Positions 15,160 to 24,138 of a stretch of DNA of 50,398 bases are shown piece after piece. Origin of the DNA: Blastocatellia bacterium (GTDB taxonomy: Bacteria > Acidobacteriota > Blastocatellia > Chloracidobacteriales > Chloracidobacteriaceae); assembly GCA_019695185.1 (NCBI GenBank), contig JAIBAN010000060.1:1-50398 (forward strand). Direction: 5' to 3'. Numbering within the stretch: the first letter of the stretch is position 1; each line of letters starts with the position of its first letter. The translations under genes were made by a program, and so were the position numbers. The notes beneath the pieces are model-generated. The model was not told where the DNA came from, ran no database searches, and worked only from the letters and a program-made list of their open reading frames with translations.

Positions 15160-17343
15160 ATGGGTATCTTTGACCGTCTTTTCGGCAGGAAAGACAGCCT
15201 AAAAAAAGAAGAGCCGTCGGTTCCACCACCATTGCGGGAAACCGCTTCCCCTCAGACTTTGTCTGGAATGCCCGCCACGACGGATATTTCCGATTTGGTA
15301 ACGGATGTCAGCCTCATGCCGGTTGACCCGGTGCTGGGCATGAAACTCAAAAACCGGTATGTCATTGAAAAGGAACTGGGACGGGGTGGCATCGGAGTGG
15401 TGTACAAGGCGGTGGACCACGACGTTCATGACCGCGATGTGGTGATTAAAGTCCTGCTCAAAGGCACCGGGCAGGATGAATGGCTGACCACCAAATTTCA
15501 CCATGAAAGCGAGGCGCTGGCCCGAATTGACGACCCCGGAGTGGTCAAAGTGCTGGACACCGGTACTTTTCCCGACGGCAAGCCCTATTTCGTCATGGAA
15601 TTTATCAAGGGGGTGACGCTCCGCAATAAAATGCCCTCGTCCGGAATGGACCTGAAACTGGTCGCCCGGTTGGTCCAGCAGCTCGGCCAGGCCCTGAGCG
15701 CCGCCCATGAAGAAGGTGTTTTCCACCGGGACCTGAAACCCGAAAATATCATGCTCCAAGCCCTGAAAGGCGGAGGCGAACAAGCCAAGCTGATTGATTT
15801 CGGGATTGCCAAGGTCAAAGACCCCAAAGACGCAGCCAACACCGAAGGGTCCATTCTGGCTGGAACCATTATGTATATGGCTCCGGAACAATTGGAACGG
15901 GGGGAAACCTCGGCTGCTTCGGATATTTATTCGCTGGGGGTGATTGTCTATGAGATGGTGACCGGACATCGTCCATTCCATTCTGCGGCAGAAAATAAAT
16001 TTGCCCAGATTGGCGAATTGCGGAGGCTCCAGCGGGCCGGAATTCGGGAAGTGCTCGGTACCGCCCGCCCGGATTTGCCCAAAGCCGCCCAGACCTGGTT
16101 AAACAAGGTGCTGGCTTTTAATCCACAGGACCGCCCGGCCACCGCCCGTGAGTTTGGTGATGGTTTTTCCCAGGGAGTGCAAGGGCTCATCCCCGGAGCC
16201 CCCATTTCCAATTCTGACCTGGAGGCGGAAACCGAAGTTCTGGAGGGACCCCGAACCGGCACAGGCAGCAGTTATTCCACCAAGTCCGAAATGCGTCATA
16301 CCCCCACTTCGGCGGCGGCCTTGGGGAAATTGGAAACGGTTGGCGGCGGGATGGGACTGGGGTCACAGTTTTACGTCGAACGAACCAGCGATGCGGAGTT
16401 TCATCAGGCAGTTTCCGAACAGGACAGCATTATCCTCATTAAAGGGGCCCGCCAGATGGGGAAAACCTCGCTCCTCGCACGCGGGATGCAGCAGGCCCGC
16501 AAGGCTGGCACCAAGGTGGTGGTGACCGATTTTCAGGAACTGAGCGAAGAAAGCCTGCAAGCCCCCGAAGCCTTTTTTCTGAATCTGGCCGAACTGATGG
16601 TGGACCAGCTTGATTTGGATGTGATTCCAGATGAGTTCTGGCAGGCCAAACGCGGTGCCGGGGTCAATTTCAAACGGTTTATCCAACGGGAGGTGCTGGA
16701 AAAAATCTCCGCTCCGCTGGTGTGGGGCATTGATGAGGCGGACCGGCTGTTTACCTCCCATTTTCACAGCGAGGTCTTTGGGTTGTTTCGTTCCTGGCAC
16801 AATGCGCGGGCCCTGGACCCGACCGCCCCCTGGCACCGGCTGACTCTGGTGATTGCCTATTCGACCGAAGCCCATTTGTTTATCACCGATGTCAATCAAT
16901 CCCCGTTTAATGTCGGCACCCGGATTGAACTCCAGGATTTCACGCTGGACCAGATTACCGACCTCAACCAACGTTACCATGCGCCATTGAAGGACGGGGA
17001 TGAGGTTCAACGCTTTTTCAATCTGGTTGGAGGGCAGCCCTATCTGGTTCGCCGGGGACTGCATGAGATGGTTTCGCACAAACTGGACATCACGGCCTTT
17101 GAAACCCAGGCCAGCCGCGACAACGGCCCGTTGAGTGACCATTTAAGCCGGGTGTTGCTGCTGGTCACCAAAGACGCCGGGCTGCGTGACAGTATCCAGG
17201 CGGTTTTGCAGGAGAAGTCATGCCTCTCGCTGGAACATTTCTATCGCCTGCGAAGTGCGGGCATTGTGGCTGGAGAGTCGGTTTCCGAAGCCCATCCCCG
17301 GTGCCAGATTTACGCCACCTACTTAAAGCGGCACCTCTTGTAA
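15160..17343 (+). CDS. Ser/Thr protein kinase fused to AAA-like ATPase domain
   Basis: A 727-residue soluble protein. A Hanks-type kinase domain at about residues 63-335 has the glycine loop GRGGIGVVY, ATP-binding Lys97 (VVIKVL), catalytic H189-R-D191 (HRDLKPEN), D213-F-G and the APE-like MAPEQ. All catalytic residues are present. The C-terminal half (about 395-727) is an AAA_35-like (STAND-related) ATPase with Walker A GARQMGKTSL (Lys435) and a Walker B-like strand (LVWGIDEADRLF). The same ATPase type opens the next gene, which starts 30 bases downstream; the pair is surely one operon. No membrane segment is seen. Kinase and ATPase in one chain suggest nucleotide-driven assembly coupled to phosphorylation, which is inference. 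Confidence 0.88.
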   Translation: MGIFDRLFGRKDSLKKEEPSVPPPLRETASPQTLSGMPATTDISDLVTDVSLMPVDPVLGMKLKNRYVIEKELGRGGIGVVYKAVDHDVHDRDVVIKVLLKGTGQDEWLTTKFHHESEALARIDDPGVVKVLDTGTFPDGKPYFVMEFIKGVTLRNKMPSSGMDLKLVARLVQQLGQALSAAHEEGVFHRDLKPENIMLQALKGGGEQAKLIDFGIAKVKDPKDAANTEGSILAGTIMYMAPEQLERGETSAASDIYSLGVIVYEMVTGHRPFHSAAENKFAQIGELRRLQRAGIREVLGTARPDLPKAAQTWLNKVLAFNPQDRPATAREFGDGFSQGVQGLIPGAPISNSDLEAETEVLEGPRTGTGSSYSTKSEMRHTPTSAAALGKLETVGGGMGLGSQFYVERTSDAEFHQAVSEQDSIILIKGARQMGKTSLLARGMQQARKAGTKVVVTDFQELSEESLQAPEAFFLNLAELMVDQLDLDVIPDEFWQAKRGAGVNFKRFIQREVLEKISAPLVWGIDEADRLFTSHFHSEVFGLFRSWHNARALDPTAPWHRLTLVIAYSTEAHLFITDVNQSPFNVGTRIELQDFTLDQITDLNQRYHAPLKDGDEVQRFFNLVGGQPYLVRRGLHEMVSHKLDITAFETQASRDNGPLSDHLSRVLLLVTKDAGLRDSIQAVLQEKSCLSLEHFYRLRSAGIVAGESVSEAHPRCQIYATYLKRHLL

Positions 17344-17373
17344 AAAACACCTCCGGTTTCCCGAAACGCCTTT

Positions 17374-20300
17374 ATGCCATCTTCTGATTTCTATGTCATC
17401 GGCGGGACCCTTCAACGCAGTGCCAAATGCTACGTTGCCCGGCAAGCCGACCATGATTTGTACGACAGCCTCAAGGCAGGCCGCTTGTGTTACGTGCTGA
17501 CCTCGCGGCAGATGGGGAAGTCGTCGTTGATGGTGCGGACAGCCAGTCGGTTTCGGGAGGAGCAGGTTTCAGTTGTGGTGTTGGACCTGACCGCCATCGG
17601 TCAGAATCTTTCCGCCGAGCAGTGGTATGACGGACTGTTGAGCATGGTCGGGGAACAGCTCCGGCTGGAAGACGAACTGGAGGACTTTTGGGCCGAGCAC
17701 GAGCGGTTGGGGCCGTTGCAACGGTGGATGCTGGCTATCCGGGAAGTGGTTCTGGCGCATCGTCCGGGCCAGATTGTGATTTTGATTGATGAAATTGATG
17801 CTGTCCGGAGCCTGCCTTTTTCAACCGATGAGTTCTTTGCCGGAATCCGTGAATTTTACAACCGCCGCACCGAAGACCCCGAAATGGGTCGCCTGACCTT
17901 TGCGCTGTTTGGCGTGGCCACACCTTCCAGTTTGATTCGGGATACCCGCACAACGCCTTTCAATATTGGACAGCGGATTGAACTGGCGGATTTTACCGAG
18001 GCTCAGGCCGAACCTCTGGCACAAGGACTGGGATATGATGAGAAAACAGCCCAAATTTTGATTCAGCGGATTCTCTATTGGACGGGAGGCCATCCCTATC
18101 TGACGCAACGGCTTTGTCAGGCCGTTTCCCTGGATGGTTCCGTGACGGGAACGGCTGGCGTGGACCGGCTCTGTGAGGAACTGTTTCTGTCCTCCCGCGC
18201 CAGGGAAAAAGACGACAATCTGCAATTTGTCCGGGACCGGATTTTACGCAGTGAAGGGGATTTAGCTGGTTTGCTGGACCTGTATTCCCAAATCCGGGCC
18301 AAGAAACACATCCGTGACGATGAAACCAATCCGCTGATTGATATTTTGCGGCTGGCAGGAATCGTCAAAATCCGGAACGGCGTTTTGGAGTTGCGCAACC
18401 GTATCTATCACCGGGTTTTTGACCAGGGCTGGGTCCTTTCCAACATGCCCGATGCCGAGTTGCGCCGCCAAAAAGCCGCTTTTCAGCGGGGCGTCAAACG
18501 GGCTTCGACCATTGCCCTGGTGATTTTGGCAATTATGGGGGGCCTCACCGCCTATGCCCTGGAACAACGGCGGGAAGTGCGGCTCCAATTGCTCAGGCAT
18601 TATGAAGAGCAAGGGCGGCGCGAATGGCTGGATGGACGGGTTGACAACGCCCTGGCCTATTTCAACGAAGTCTATAGCGCCGGGAGCAATACCCCCGCCC
18701 TCCGGTTCCTGATACGGCAATGTCTGAATCAGGTGGAAAAAGTTCAACCCCGGACGCTCATCGGGCACAACGGTTTTGTCCAGGCGGCGCGGTTCAGTCC
18801 CGACAACCGGCGGATTGTTTCGGCCAGTGCCGATCTGACGGCCAAAATCTGGGATGTGGCCAGCGGCCAGGAATTGCGGACGTTGACCGGCCATCAGGAT
18901 GTGGTCAAATCCGTTGCGTTCAGCCCTGACGGGAAAAAAATTGTCACAGCCAGCTTTGATGGCACCGCCAAGGTCTGGGACGCCGATTCCGGGCAACTGC
19001 TGGTCACCTTGAGCGGGCACATTGGTCACGTCAATTCGGCGGCATTCAGCCCTGACGGCAGCCGGATTGTCACCGGCGGCCTGGACCGGACCGCCAAAAT
19101 CTGGGACACCGCCACCGGCCACCTGCTGCATTCCATCCCAGGTCACCAAGGCAGTGTCAACTCGGCTCTTTTCCACTCCGGTGGCTCCCGGATTTTGACC
19201 GCCAGTGCGGACCAGACCGCCCGGATTTGGGAGGTTGCGACCGGCATCCAGGTGGTTTCCTTTGAAGGTCACCGGAATGCCGTCAACTTTGCTGCCTTTC
19301 AACCCCAGGGAAAACTGGTGGTGACGGCCAGTTCCGACAATACCGCCCGCCTCTGGGAGGTTGAATCGGGCCGGGAAGTGGGCGAATTCATTGGTCATAG
19401 GTCGCTGTTGAACTCGGCTGTCTTCAGCCCCGAAGGCGATTTTCTGGTGACCACCAGCGTGGACCGCACTGCCTGTATCTGGGATGCTCATACCGGCGGA
19501 CTGCTGGCCCGGTTGGCCCAGGACCGCTCCCCGCTGACCTGGGCGGAGTTCAGCCCTGACCGGAAATGGGTTTTGACGGGTAGTCAGGACGAACTGATAC
19601 TGCTCTATCGGTTTGAGGAGGAAACCCGCAAGCCAGCCGAAATTGACCGACTGGTCCAGGAAAAAGTCCCGGTCATGATGGCGGGTGGACGGTTGGTTCC
19701 CAATCCCAAAGCCCTTGCCGTCAACCAGCCCGCGCCATCCAGTCCGGCCCAGGAGCGGCATCCGGAATTGATGCCGGCCACACCCGGCTTGCCTGCGCCG
19801 CTCCAGTACCAGACGTTTGAGGTTGAAACGGTCACACTGGACGAAAAGGGAAATGTGATTGCCCGTCCGAAAGGGCAGGTTCGTGGTTACGCCGAAGAAC
19901 TGGCTCCCGGCGTCAAGCTCGAAATGGTGCTGCTGCCGGGCGGAACCTATCTGCAAGGCTCCCCACCGCACGAAAAAGAGCGGGGTGAAGAGGAACCCCA
20001 GCACGAAGTCACGGTTTCAGGTTTTGCGATTGGCAAATTTGAGGTCACTCAGGCCCAGTGGGAAGCCGTGATGGGGTTCAATCCTTCGAATTTCAAAGGG
20101 GACAACCTGCCGGTTGAGGCCGTGAGTTGGGACGAAGCGGTGGAATTTTGTGCGCGGCTGACACAAAAGACCGGGAGGCTTTACCGGTTGCCGACCGAAA
20201 GCGAATGGGAATATGCCTGCCGGGCCGGGACCACCACTCCGTTTGCCTTTGGGGAAACGGTGGTTTCCAGTGTCATCAACGACAATGGGGCCTATCCTTA

Positions 20301-20610
20301 CGCCTCGGCACCAAAAGGTGAAAACCGCAGGAAAACCACTCCCGTCGGCAGCTTTCCGCCCAATGCCTGGGGGCTCTATGACATGCATGGCAATGTTTGG
20401 GAATGGTGTCAGGACTGGAACGATGAGAAATATTACCTGGAAAGCCCGAAAGTAAATCCGCAAGGTGCCCGCAAAGGCACTCATCGCATGGTGCGCGGGG
20501 GAAGTTTGGGCAACATTGGCGTTTATTGCCGTTCGGCCAACCGGTTTATTTTTGCTCCCGGCAGCCGGTTTTCCGCTTTTGGGTTGCGGGTTGTCAGCAG
20601 TGGAAGGTAA
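17374..20610 (+). CDS. AAA-like ATPase, TM, WD40 propeller and FGE-sulfatase-like fusion protein
   Basis: A 1078-residue signalling protein. Domains in order: AAA_35-like ATPase at about 1-350 (Walker A TSRQMGKSSL with Lys49; Walker B IVILIDEIDAV); one membrane segment at about 376-395 (STIALVILAIMGGLTAYAL); a short helical linker; about seven WD40 repeats at 462-750 (units such as SVAFSPDGKKIVTASFDGT followed by KVWD); and an FGE-sulfatase (C-type-lectin-like) domain at about 848-1078. The latter has the conserved EVTQAQWEAVMG, RLPTESEWEYACRAG and NVWEWCQDW motifs. In the C-terminal RGGSLGNIGVYCR the first of the two catalytic Cys of true FGE is Asn, so it is probably a binding domain. ATPase in the cytosol and propeller plus lectin-like fold outside is the likely topology. 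Confidence 0.87.
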   Translation: MPSSDFYVIGGTLQRSAKCYVARQADHDLYDSLKAGRLCYVLTSRQMGKSSLMVRTASRFREEQVSVVVLDLTAIGQNLSAEQWYDGLLSMVGEQLRLEDELEDFWAEHERLGPLQRWMLAIREVVLAHRPGQIVILIDEIDAVRSLPFSTDEFFAGIREFYNRRTEDPEMGRLTFALFGVATPSSLIRDTRTTPFNIGQRIELADFTEAQAEPLAQGLGYDEKTAQILIQRILYWTGGHPYLTQRLCQAVSLDGSVTGTAGVDRLCEELFLSSRAREKDDNLQFVRDRILRSEGDLAGLLDLYSQIRAKKHIRDDETNPLIDILRLAGIVKIRNGVLELRNRIYHRVFDQGWVLSNMPDAELRRQKAAFQRGVKRASTIALVILAIMGGLTAYALEQRREVRLQLLRHYEEQGRREWLDGRVDNALAYFNEVYSAGSNTPALRFLIRQCLNQVEKVQPRTLIGHNGFVQAARFSPDNRRIVSASADLTAKIWDVASGQELRTLTGHQDVVKSVAFSPDGKKIVTASFDGTAKVWDADSGQLLVTLSGHIGHVNSAAFSPDGSRIVTGGLDRTAKIWDTATGHLLHSIPGHQGSVNSALFHSGGSRILTASADQTARIWEVATGIQVVSFEGHRNAVNFAAFQPQGKLVVTASSDNTARLWEVESGREVGEFIGHRSLLNSAVFSPEGDFLVTTSVDRTACIWDAHTGGLLARLAQDRSPLTWAEFSPDRKWVLTGSQDELILLYRFEEETRKPAEIDRLVQEKVPVMMAGGRLVPNPKALAVNQPAPSSPAQERHPELMPATPGLPAPLQYQTFEVETVTLDEKGNVIARPKGQVRGYAEELAPGVKLEMVLLPGGTYLQGSPPHEKERGEEEPQHEVTVSGFAIGKFEVTQAQWEAVMGFNPSNFKGDNLPVEAVSWDEAVEFCARLTQKTGRLYRLPTESEWEYACRAGTTTPFAFGETVVSSVINDNGAYPYASAPKGENRRKTTPVGSFPPNAWGLYDMHGNVWEWCQDWNDEKYYLESPKVNPQGARKGTHRMVRGGSLGNIGVYCRSANRFIFAPGSRFSAFGLRVVSSGR

Positions 20611-20635
20611 GAAAGTATTTGCAAATCTGGAAAAT

Positions 20636-20662
20636 GTGGCGCGATTCGACAAATCGCGCCAC
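20636..20662. terminator. hairpin between convergent genes
   Basis: Arms GTGGCGCGATT (20636-20646) and AATCGCGCCAC (20652-20662), an 11-bp perfect stem with a 5-base loop. It is placed between the AAA-WD40-FGE gene and murJ, which converge. Likely a bidirectional terminator, although T-runs are lacking. Confidence 0.6.
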
Positions 20663-20678
20663 AACTGGGGTTGAAAAC

Positions 20679-22271
20679 CTAATTCCGTTTAAGCCGGCGC
20701 AAGACCTTCCCGCCGATTTCACTGGCGAGCGGAATCCGCAAGGCCATTGCCACTCCAAAAAACACCGCTCCAAAGGGACCAAACACCACCACCGCCAGCC
20801 AGAGCGGAGGCCATTGGCCAAGCAGGTACTTCACCCCAAACCCCAGAGCTGTGGCTGCCAGGGCTGCCGCCCACACGCGCAGCACATAACCTGCCGGAAG
20901 ACCGGTTTTTCCGATGCGTTGGTTGATGCCGGAACGAAGCAACAGAAATTCAACCCACCCGGCGAATCCGGCGGAAGCTGTCAGCCCGGCTGTTCCCCAG
21001 CGTACATCGAGCCCGACCAGTGGAGGCAAGGGGATGGCACAGAGATAGCCCAGAACGGTGGTGAGACAAATCCGGATGATGGCAAATTTGAGCGGCGTTC
21101 GGGTATTTCCCAAAGCATAATAAGTTGAGGAATAGAGCCGTCCCAAGGTCGAGGCGAGCAATCCAACGGCGGAGCCGGCCAGAATGCCCCAGACATAGAG
21201 CGTATCGTTCCGTCCAAACTTTCCACTCTGATAGAGTGCGCCGACAATCACATCACCTAGAAAGAGAAATGCCGCAACCGAAGGAATAATGAAAAAAGCC
21301 ACCCGTTTTAAGGCTGCGTCCAGCCGTGCCCGGAGCTTTTGCGCCACTTCAGGGGATTCCCCCACGGCAGTCCGGGAAAGCTCGGTCAGCTCCACCGCTG
21401 AAATTGACATGCCAAACAGACTGACCGGCAACATGGAGATGGTCTGGGCATTGAGCAACGCCCGGACTGCTCCTTCCGGAAGCCAACTGGCCAGCACGCC
21501 GTCCACATAGGCACTGATTTGCACCACGCCCCGCGAGGCCACTGCCGGTATAAAATTCCGCACCACCTGACGAACCGGTTCAAACGAAAGGTCGGGTTTG
21601 AAGCGCAGGCCCTTGGTCAACCTGAGCACCGTCGGGATTTGCACGCCAAACACCAGGATGCTGCCCACCACCGCGCCCCACGAGGCGAACATCACGAGCC
21701 GTTCCTGTACTTCGTGCCGGAACAGCAGGACCGCCGCGATAATGGCCAGATTCTGGGCGACCGGTGCAATGTAGGAGAGTAGGAACCGGCGATGGCTGTT
21801 GAGCACGCCCAGGCACCAGGCGGACAAAACCAGAACTCCAATGCCGGGGAAGGTAATCCGAATCAACTGAACGGCCAGTTCACGGGTGGTTCCCTGAAAG
21901 CCCGGAGCCAGGATGCTTGTCAAAAACGGTGCCGTCGAAACTCCAATCAACACGAGGACTGAAACAGTCAGGGCAAGCAGGGAAAACACGGCTCCGGCCA
22001 GTTTTCCAGCATCTTCCTCTTTGTGCGCCGCCAGCAGGCGGGCATAAGCCGGAATAAAGGACGCCGAAAGTGCGCCTTCGCCAAGTAGGTTTTGCAGGAA
22101 ATTGGGAATGCGGAACGCCGCTGTGTAGGCGTCTGAGATGGCTGAAAGACCCAGGTAATGGGAAATCACCCGGTCCCGGACCAGTCCGGAAAGGCGGCTG
22201 GCGAGTATTCCAATGGCGACCAGAATGGAACCGGAAATCTTTTGAGCAGGCTTGGGAGTTTGGGGAGTCAT
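20679..22271 (-). CDS. murJ: lipid II flippase MurJ
   Basis: A 530-residue MOP-superfamily membrane protein with about 14 hydrophobic segments. The N-terminal region carries the MurJ/MviN signature: SRLSGLVRDRVISHYLG, then SDAYTAAFRIPNFLQNLLGEGALSASFIPAY. MurJ moves the peptidoglycan precursor lipid II across the inner membrane. Arginines in the RDR and FRIPN regions, needed for lipid II binding in studied homologues, are present. The gene is followed by a hairpin and preceded by a GGGAGTCTT array element that separates it from the HEAT protein gene on the same strand. Start ATG 22271. Confidence 0.93.
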   Translation of the reverse strand: MTPQTPKPAQKISGSILVAIGILASRLSGLVRDRVISHYLGLSAISDAYTAAFRIPNFLQNLLGEGALSASFIPAYARLLAAHKEEDAGKLAGAVFSLLALTVSVLVLIGVSTAPFLTSILAPGFQGTTRELAVQLIRITFPGIGVLVLSAWCLGVLNSHRRFLLSYIAPVAQNLAIIAAVLLFRHEVQERLVMFASWGAVVGSILVFGVQIPTVLRLTKGLRFKPDLSFEPVRQVVRNFIPAVASRGVVQISAYVDGVLASWLPEGAVRALLNAQTISMLPVSLFGMSISAVELTELSRTAVGESPEVAQKLRARLDAALKRVAFFIIPSVAAFLFLGDVIVGALYQSGKFGRNDTLYVWGILAGSAVGLLASTLGRLYSSTYYALGNTRTPLKFAIIRICLTTVLGYLCAIPLPPLVGLDVRWGTAGLTASAGFAGWVEFLLLRSGINQRIGKTGLPAGYVLRVWAAALAATALGFGVKYLLGQWPPLWLAVVVFGPFGAVFFGVAMALRIPLASEIGGKVLRRLKRN

Positions 22272-22278
22272 TAAAAAA

Positions 22279-22407
22279 GCAGTCTTGGCAGTCTTGGCAG
22301 GCTTGGGAGTCTTGGGAGTCAGGAATCCTTTATCACCCTGTCACCTTGTCACCTTGTCAGGCTTTGGACTCCCAGGACTCCCAGGACTCCCAGGACTCCC
22401 AGGACTT
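22279..22407. repeat. nested inverted array element (GGGAGTCTT family)
   Basis: Outer left arm 22279-22321 (GGCAGTCTT, then GGGAGTCTT); outer right arm 22365-22407 (GGACTCCCA in tandem). Between them lie three copies of GTCACCTT (22332-22359). It sits between the HEAT protein gene and murJ. Confidence 0.9.
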
Positions 22408-22411
22408 GATT

Positions 22412-23902
22412 TTACTGACCAACCCGGCGCGGGCGTTTGCCTTCCTCGGTTGGGGGAACCGGCGGGCGGGCGGGCAGTTCGCCCGCCCGTGCTTGCTGGC
22501 GCAGCTTGATTCGTTGAATTGCCAGATTGGCGGCGTTGAAAACCCGTGGATTGGCATCCTTCAGGAGCGGTTCCAGGGCTGGCACATCGTCGGACGTGCC
22601 GATTTTCCCCAAAGCCTTGCAGAGCTTGATGGTGGTTTCAAGTGTGGAGGTCCGGAGGTACCGGTGTAAATCGGAGGTTTTCAGCACATCCACCAGATAG
22701 TTTTCTGCCTGTCCTCCCAAAATGACCGCATCCAGCTTTTGCACAATGGCATCAAGGAATTCGGGGCGACCCAACCGGTAGAGGGCAAATGCCTGCGCCA
22801 GTTTGACATCCTCATTGCCTTCCTTGAGACGGTTGCGCGAAATTTCCTCCAGGAAACTCGGGTCATTCATCCGGGCCAGTCCTTCGTTGGCCATACAGCG
22901 CCGGTCATTGTCGGAAGCCCGCAGATTTTGCACGAAAATATCCTTGCTGGCCGGGTCAGCGATGTGGGAGAGCGCTTGCAGGGTAATATATTGCCGCTCC
23001 GGAATCTGTTTGAAAAAGTCTTTGATGGTGCCTTTGAACCCGCGCTTGTCTTCGCCCAGGTTATAGACATCAATCAGCTTGGAATTGGCTTGCCTGGTGC
23101 GCAGGTATCCGGCGGTGAAAATTGCCTCGGCCCGGACGTTGCGGTCGGCTTCGTTAAAGTACGGAACCGCATAGTTTCCGTTTTCCGGGTCCCCCAGTTT
23201 GATAAAGACCCGAAACACGTCCACCCGCAAATCGGGGTCCACCTGCAAAGCGGCGGCCAGGGCTGGAACCTGGCTGTTGGCCCGCAACACGCCCAAGGCC
23301 CGCACACCTGCCCGGCGCAAATTCACATCGGCGTCGTTGCGCATCAGGCCGGCGAGCGCATCTGTGATGCGTGGGTCAACCTGGGTATAGGGTTCGACAA
23401 TCGTTGGGCCGTCAGTGTCCAGAAACGGGTTCAGGTAGTTAAACCCGGACCGTTCCGCAAAGACAAAGCCGATTTCGCTTTCGATATAAAAGGAAATCAA
23501 ACCGCGAATGGCAGCCCGCCGAACCAGGGTGGCAGGGTCTTTGAGAACTTCGGTCATGGCCGGAACCGCGTCAAAGTTTTTGATACGGCCCAGCGCTTCG
23601 ACGGCATGCGCCCGCACTTCCGGGTCGGAGTCAGTTCGGGCGGCATCCACCAGCGGCGCGGTTGCTTCGCGGAAACGGCGTTCGCCCAAGTCTTTGGCTG
23701 CTTTGCGCCGGAGCAGAACGTCAGGGCTTTTCAAATTGGCCACCATCTTTTCAAGGTCGGTCTGGACCGCCAGCGTTGGGCCGGAAGCCAGCCCCACAGG
23801 GGCCACACCCGTCCAGGCGGAGACCAGCAGCACCGCCACCAGCAGCAGGCGCACGTTGCGCCCCAATGTCATTTGGGCAAATGAGATCATATAAGTTCGC
23901 AA
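22412..23902 (-). CDS. exported HEAT-repeat protein
   Basis: A protein of about 490 residues. A hydrophobic N terminus (VRLLLVAVLLVSAWTGVA) indicates export. The rest is a solenoid of HEAT/PBS-lyase-like helical repeats, visible from units such as LLRRKAAKDLGERRF, EVRAHAVEALGRI, LVRRAAIRGLISF, NLRRAGVRALGVLR and PRVFNAANLAIQRI. A proline-rich basic tail ends the chain (PARPPVPPTEEGKRPRR). Such solenoids are protein-binding scaffolds; no enzyme motif is seen. The ATG at 23902 is possible, but ATG 23872 (MTLGRNVRLLL) gives a better signal peptide. It is divergent from the sugar dehydrogenase gene. A GGGAGTCTT array lies between it and murJ downstream. Confidence 0.78.
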   Translation of the reverse strand: MRTYMISFAQMTLGRNVRLLLVAVLLVSAWTGVAPVGLASGPTLAVQTDLEKMVANLKSPDVLLRRKAAKDLGERRFREATAPLVDAARTDSDPEVRAHAVEALGRIKNFDAVPAMTEVLKDPATLVRRAAIRGLISFYIESEIGFVFAERSGFNYLNPFLDTDGPTIVEPYTQVDPRITDALAGLMRNDADVNLRRAGVRALGVLRANSQVPALAAALQVDPDLRVDVFRVFIKLGDPENGNYAVPYFNEADRNVRAEAIFTAGYLRTRQANSKLIDVYNLGEDKRGFKGTIKDFFKQIPERQYITLQALSHIADPASKDIFVQNLRASDNDRRCMANEGLARMNDPSFLEEISRNRLKEGNEDVKLAQAFALYRLGRPEFLDAIVQKLDAVILGGQAENYLVDVLKTSDLHRYLRTSTLETTIKLCKALGKIGTSDDVPALEPLLKDANPRVFNAANLAIQRIKLRQQARAGELPARPPVPPTEEGKRPRRVGQ

Positions 23903-24138
23903 TCGAGGAATAAGTTTGGAAAACCACGTGTGAGTAAGGCGCAGACGCTACCAAAGAATACGGTGCGAGTCTATAGCTTTTTTGGGTCGTGGAACAACAG
24001 GATGAAAAGCTGAATTGGCTGAATTTGTTGTCAATTGTGAAAAAAATCCATATTTTTCAAGCAGCTTTTTCCAGCTTTCCTGATACACTGCCCCAGCCTT
24101 CCAGATCAATCCCCAACCTGTTTCTGCCAGGAGCCTGT

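Noticed and set aside
18262..20004. 580-codon minus-strand open frame
   Set aside because: Antisense to WD40 repeats; its apparent repeats mirror the WD40 units.
22739..23884. 381-codon plus-strand open frame
   Set aside because: Antisense to the HEAT-repeat gene, whose regular solenoid repeats are clearly the real product.
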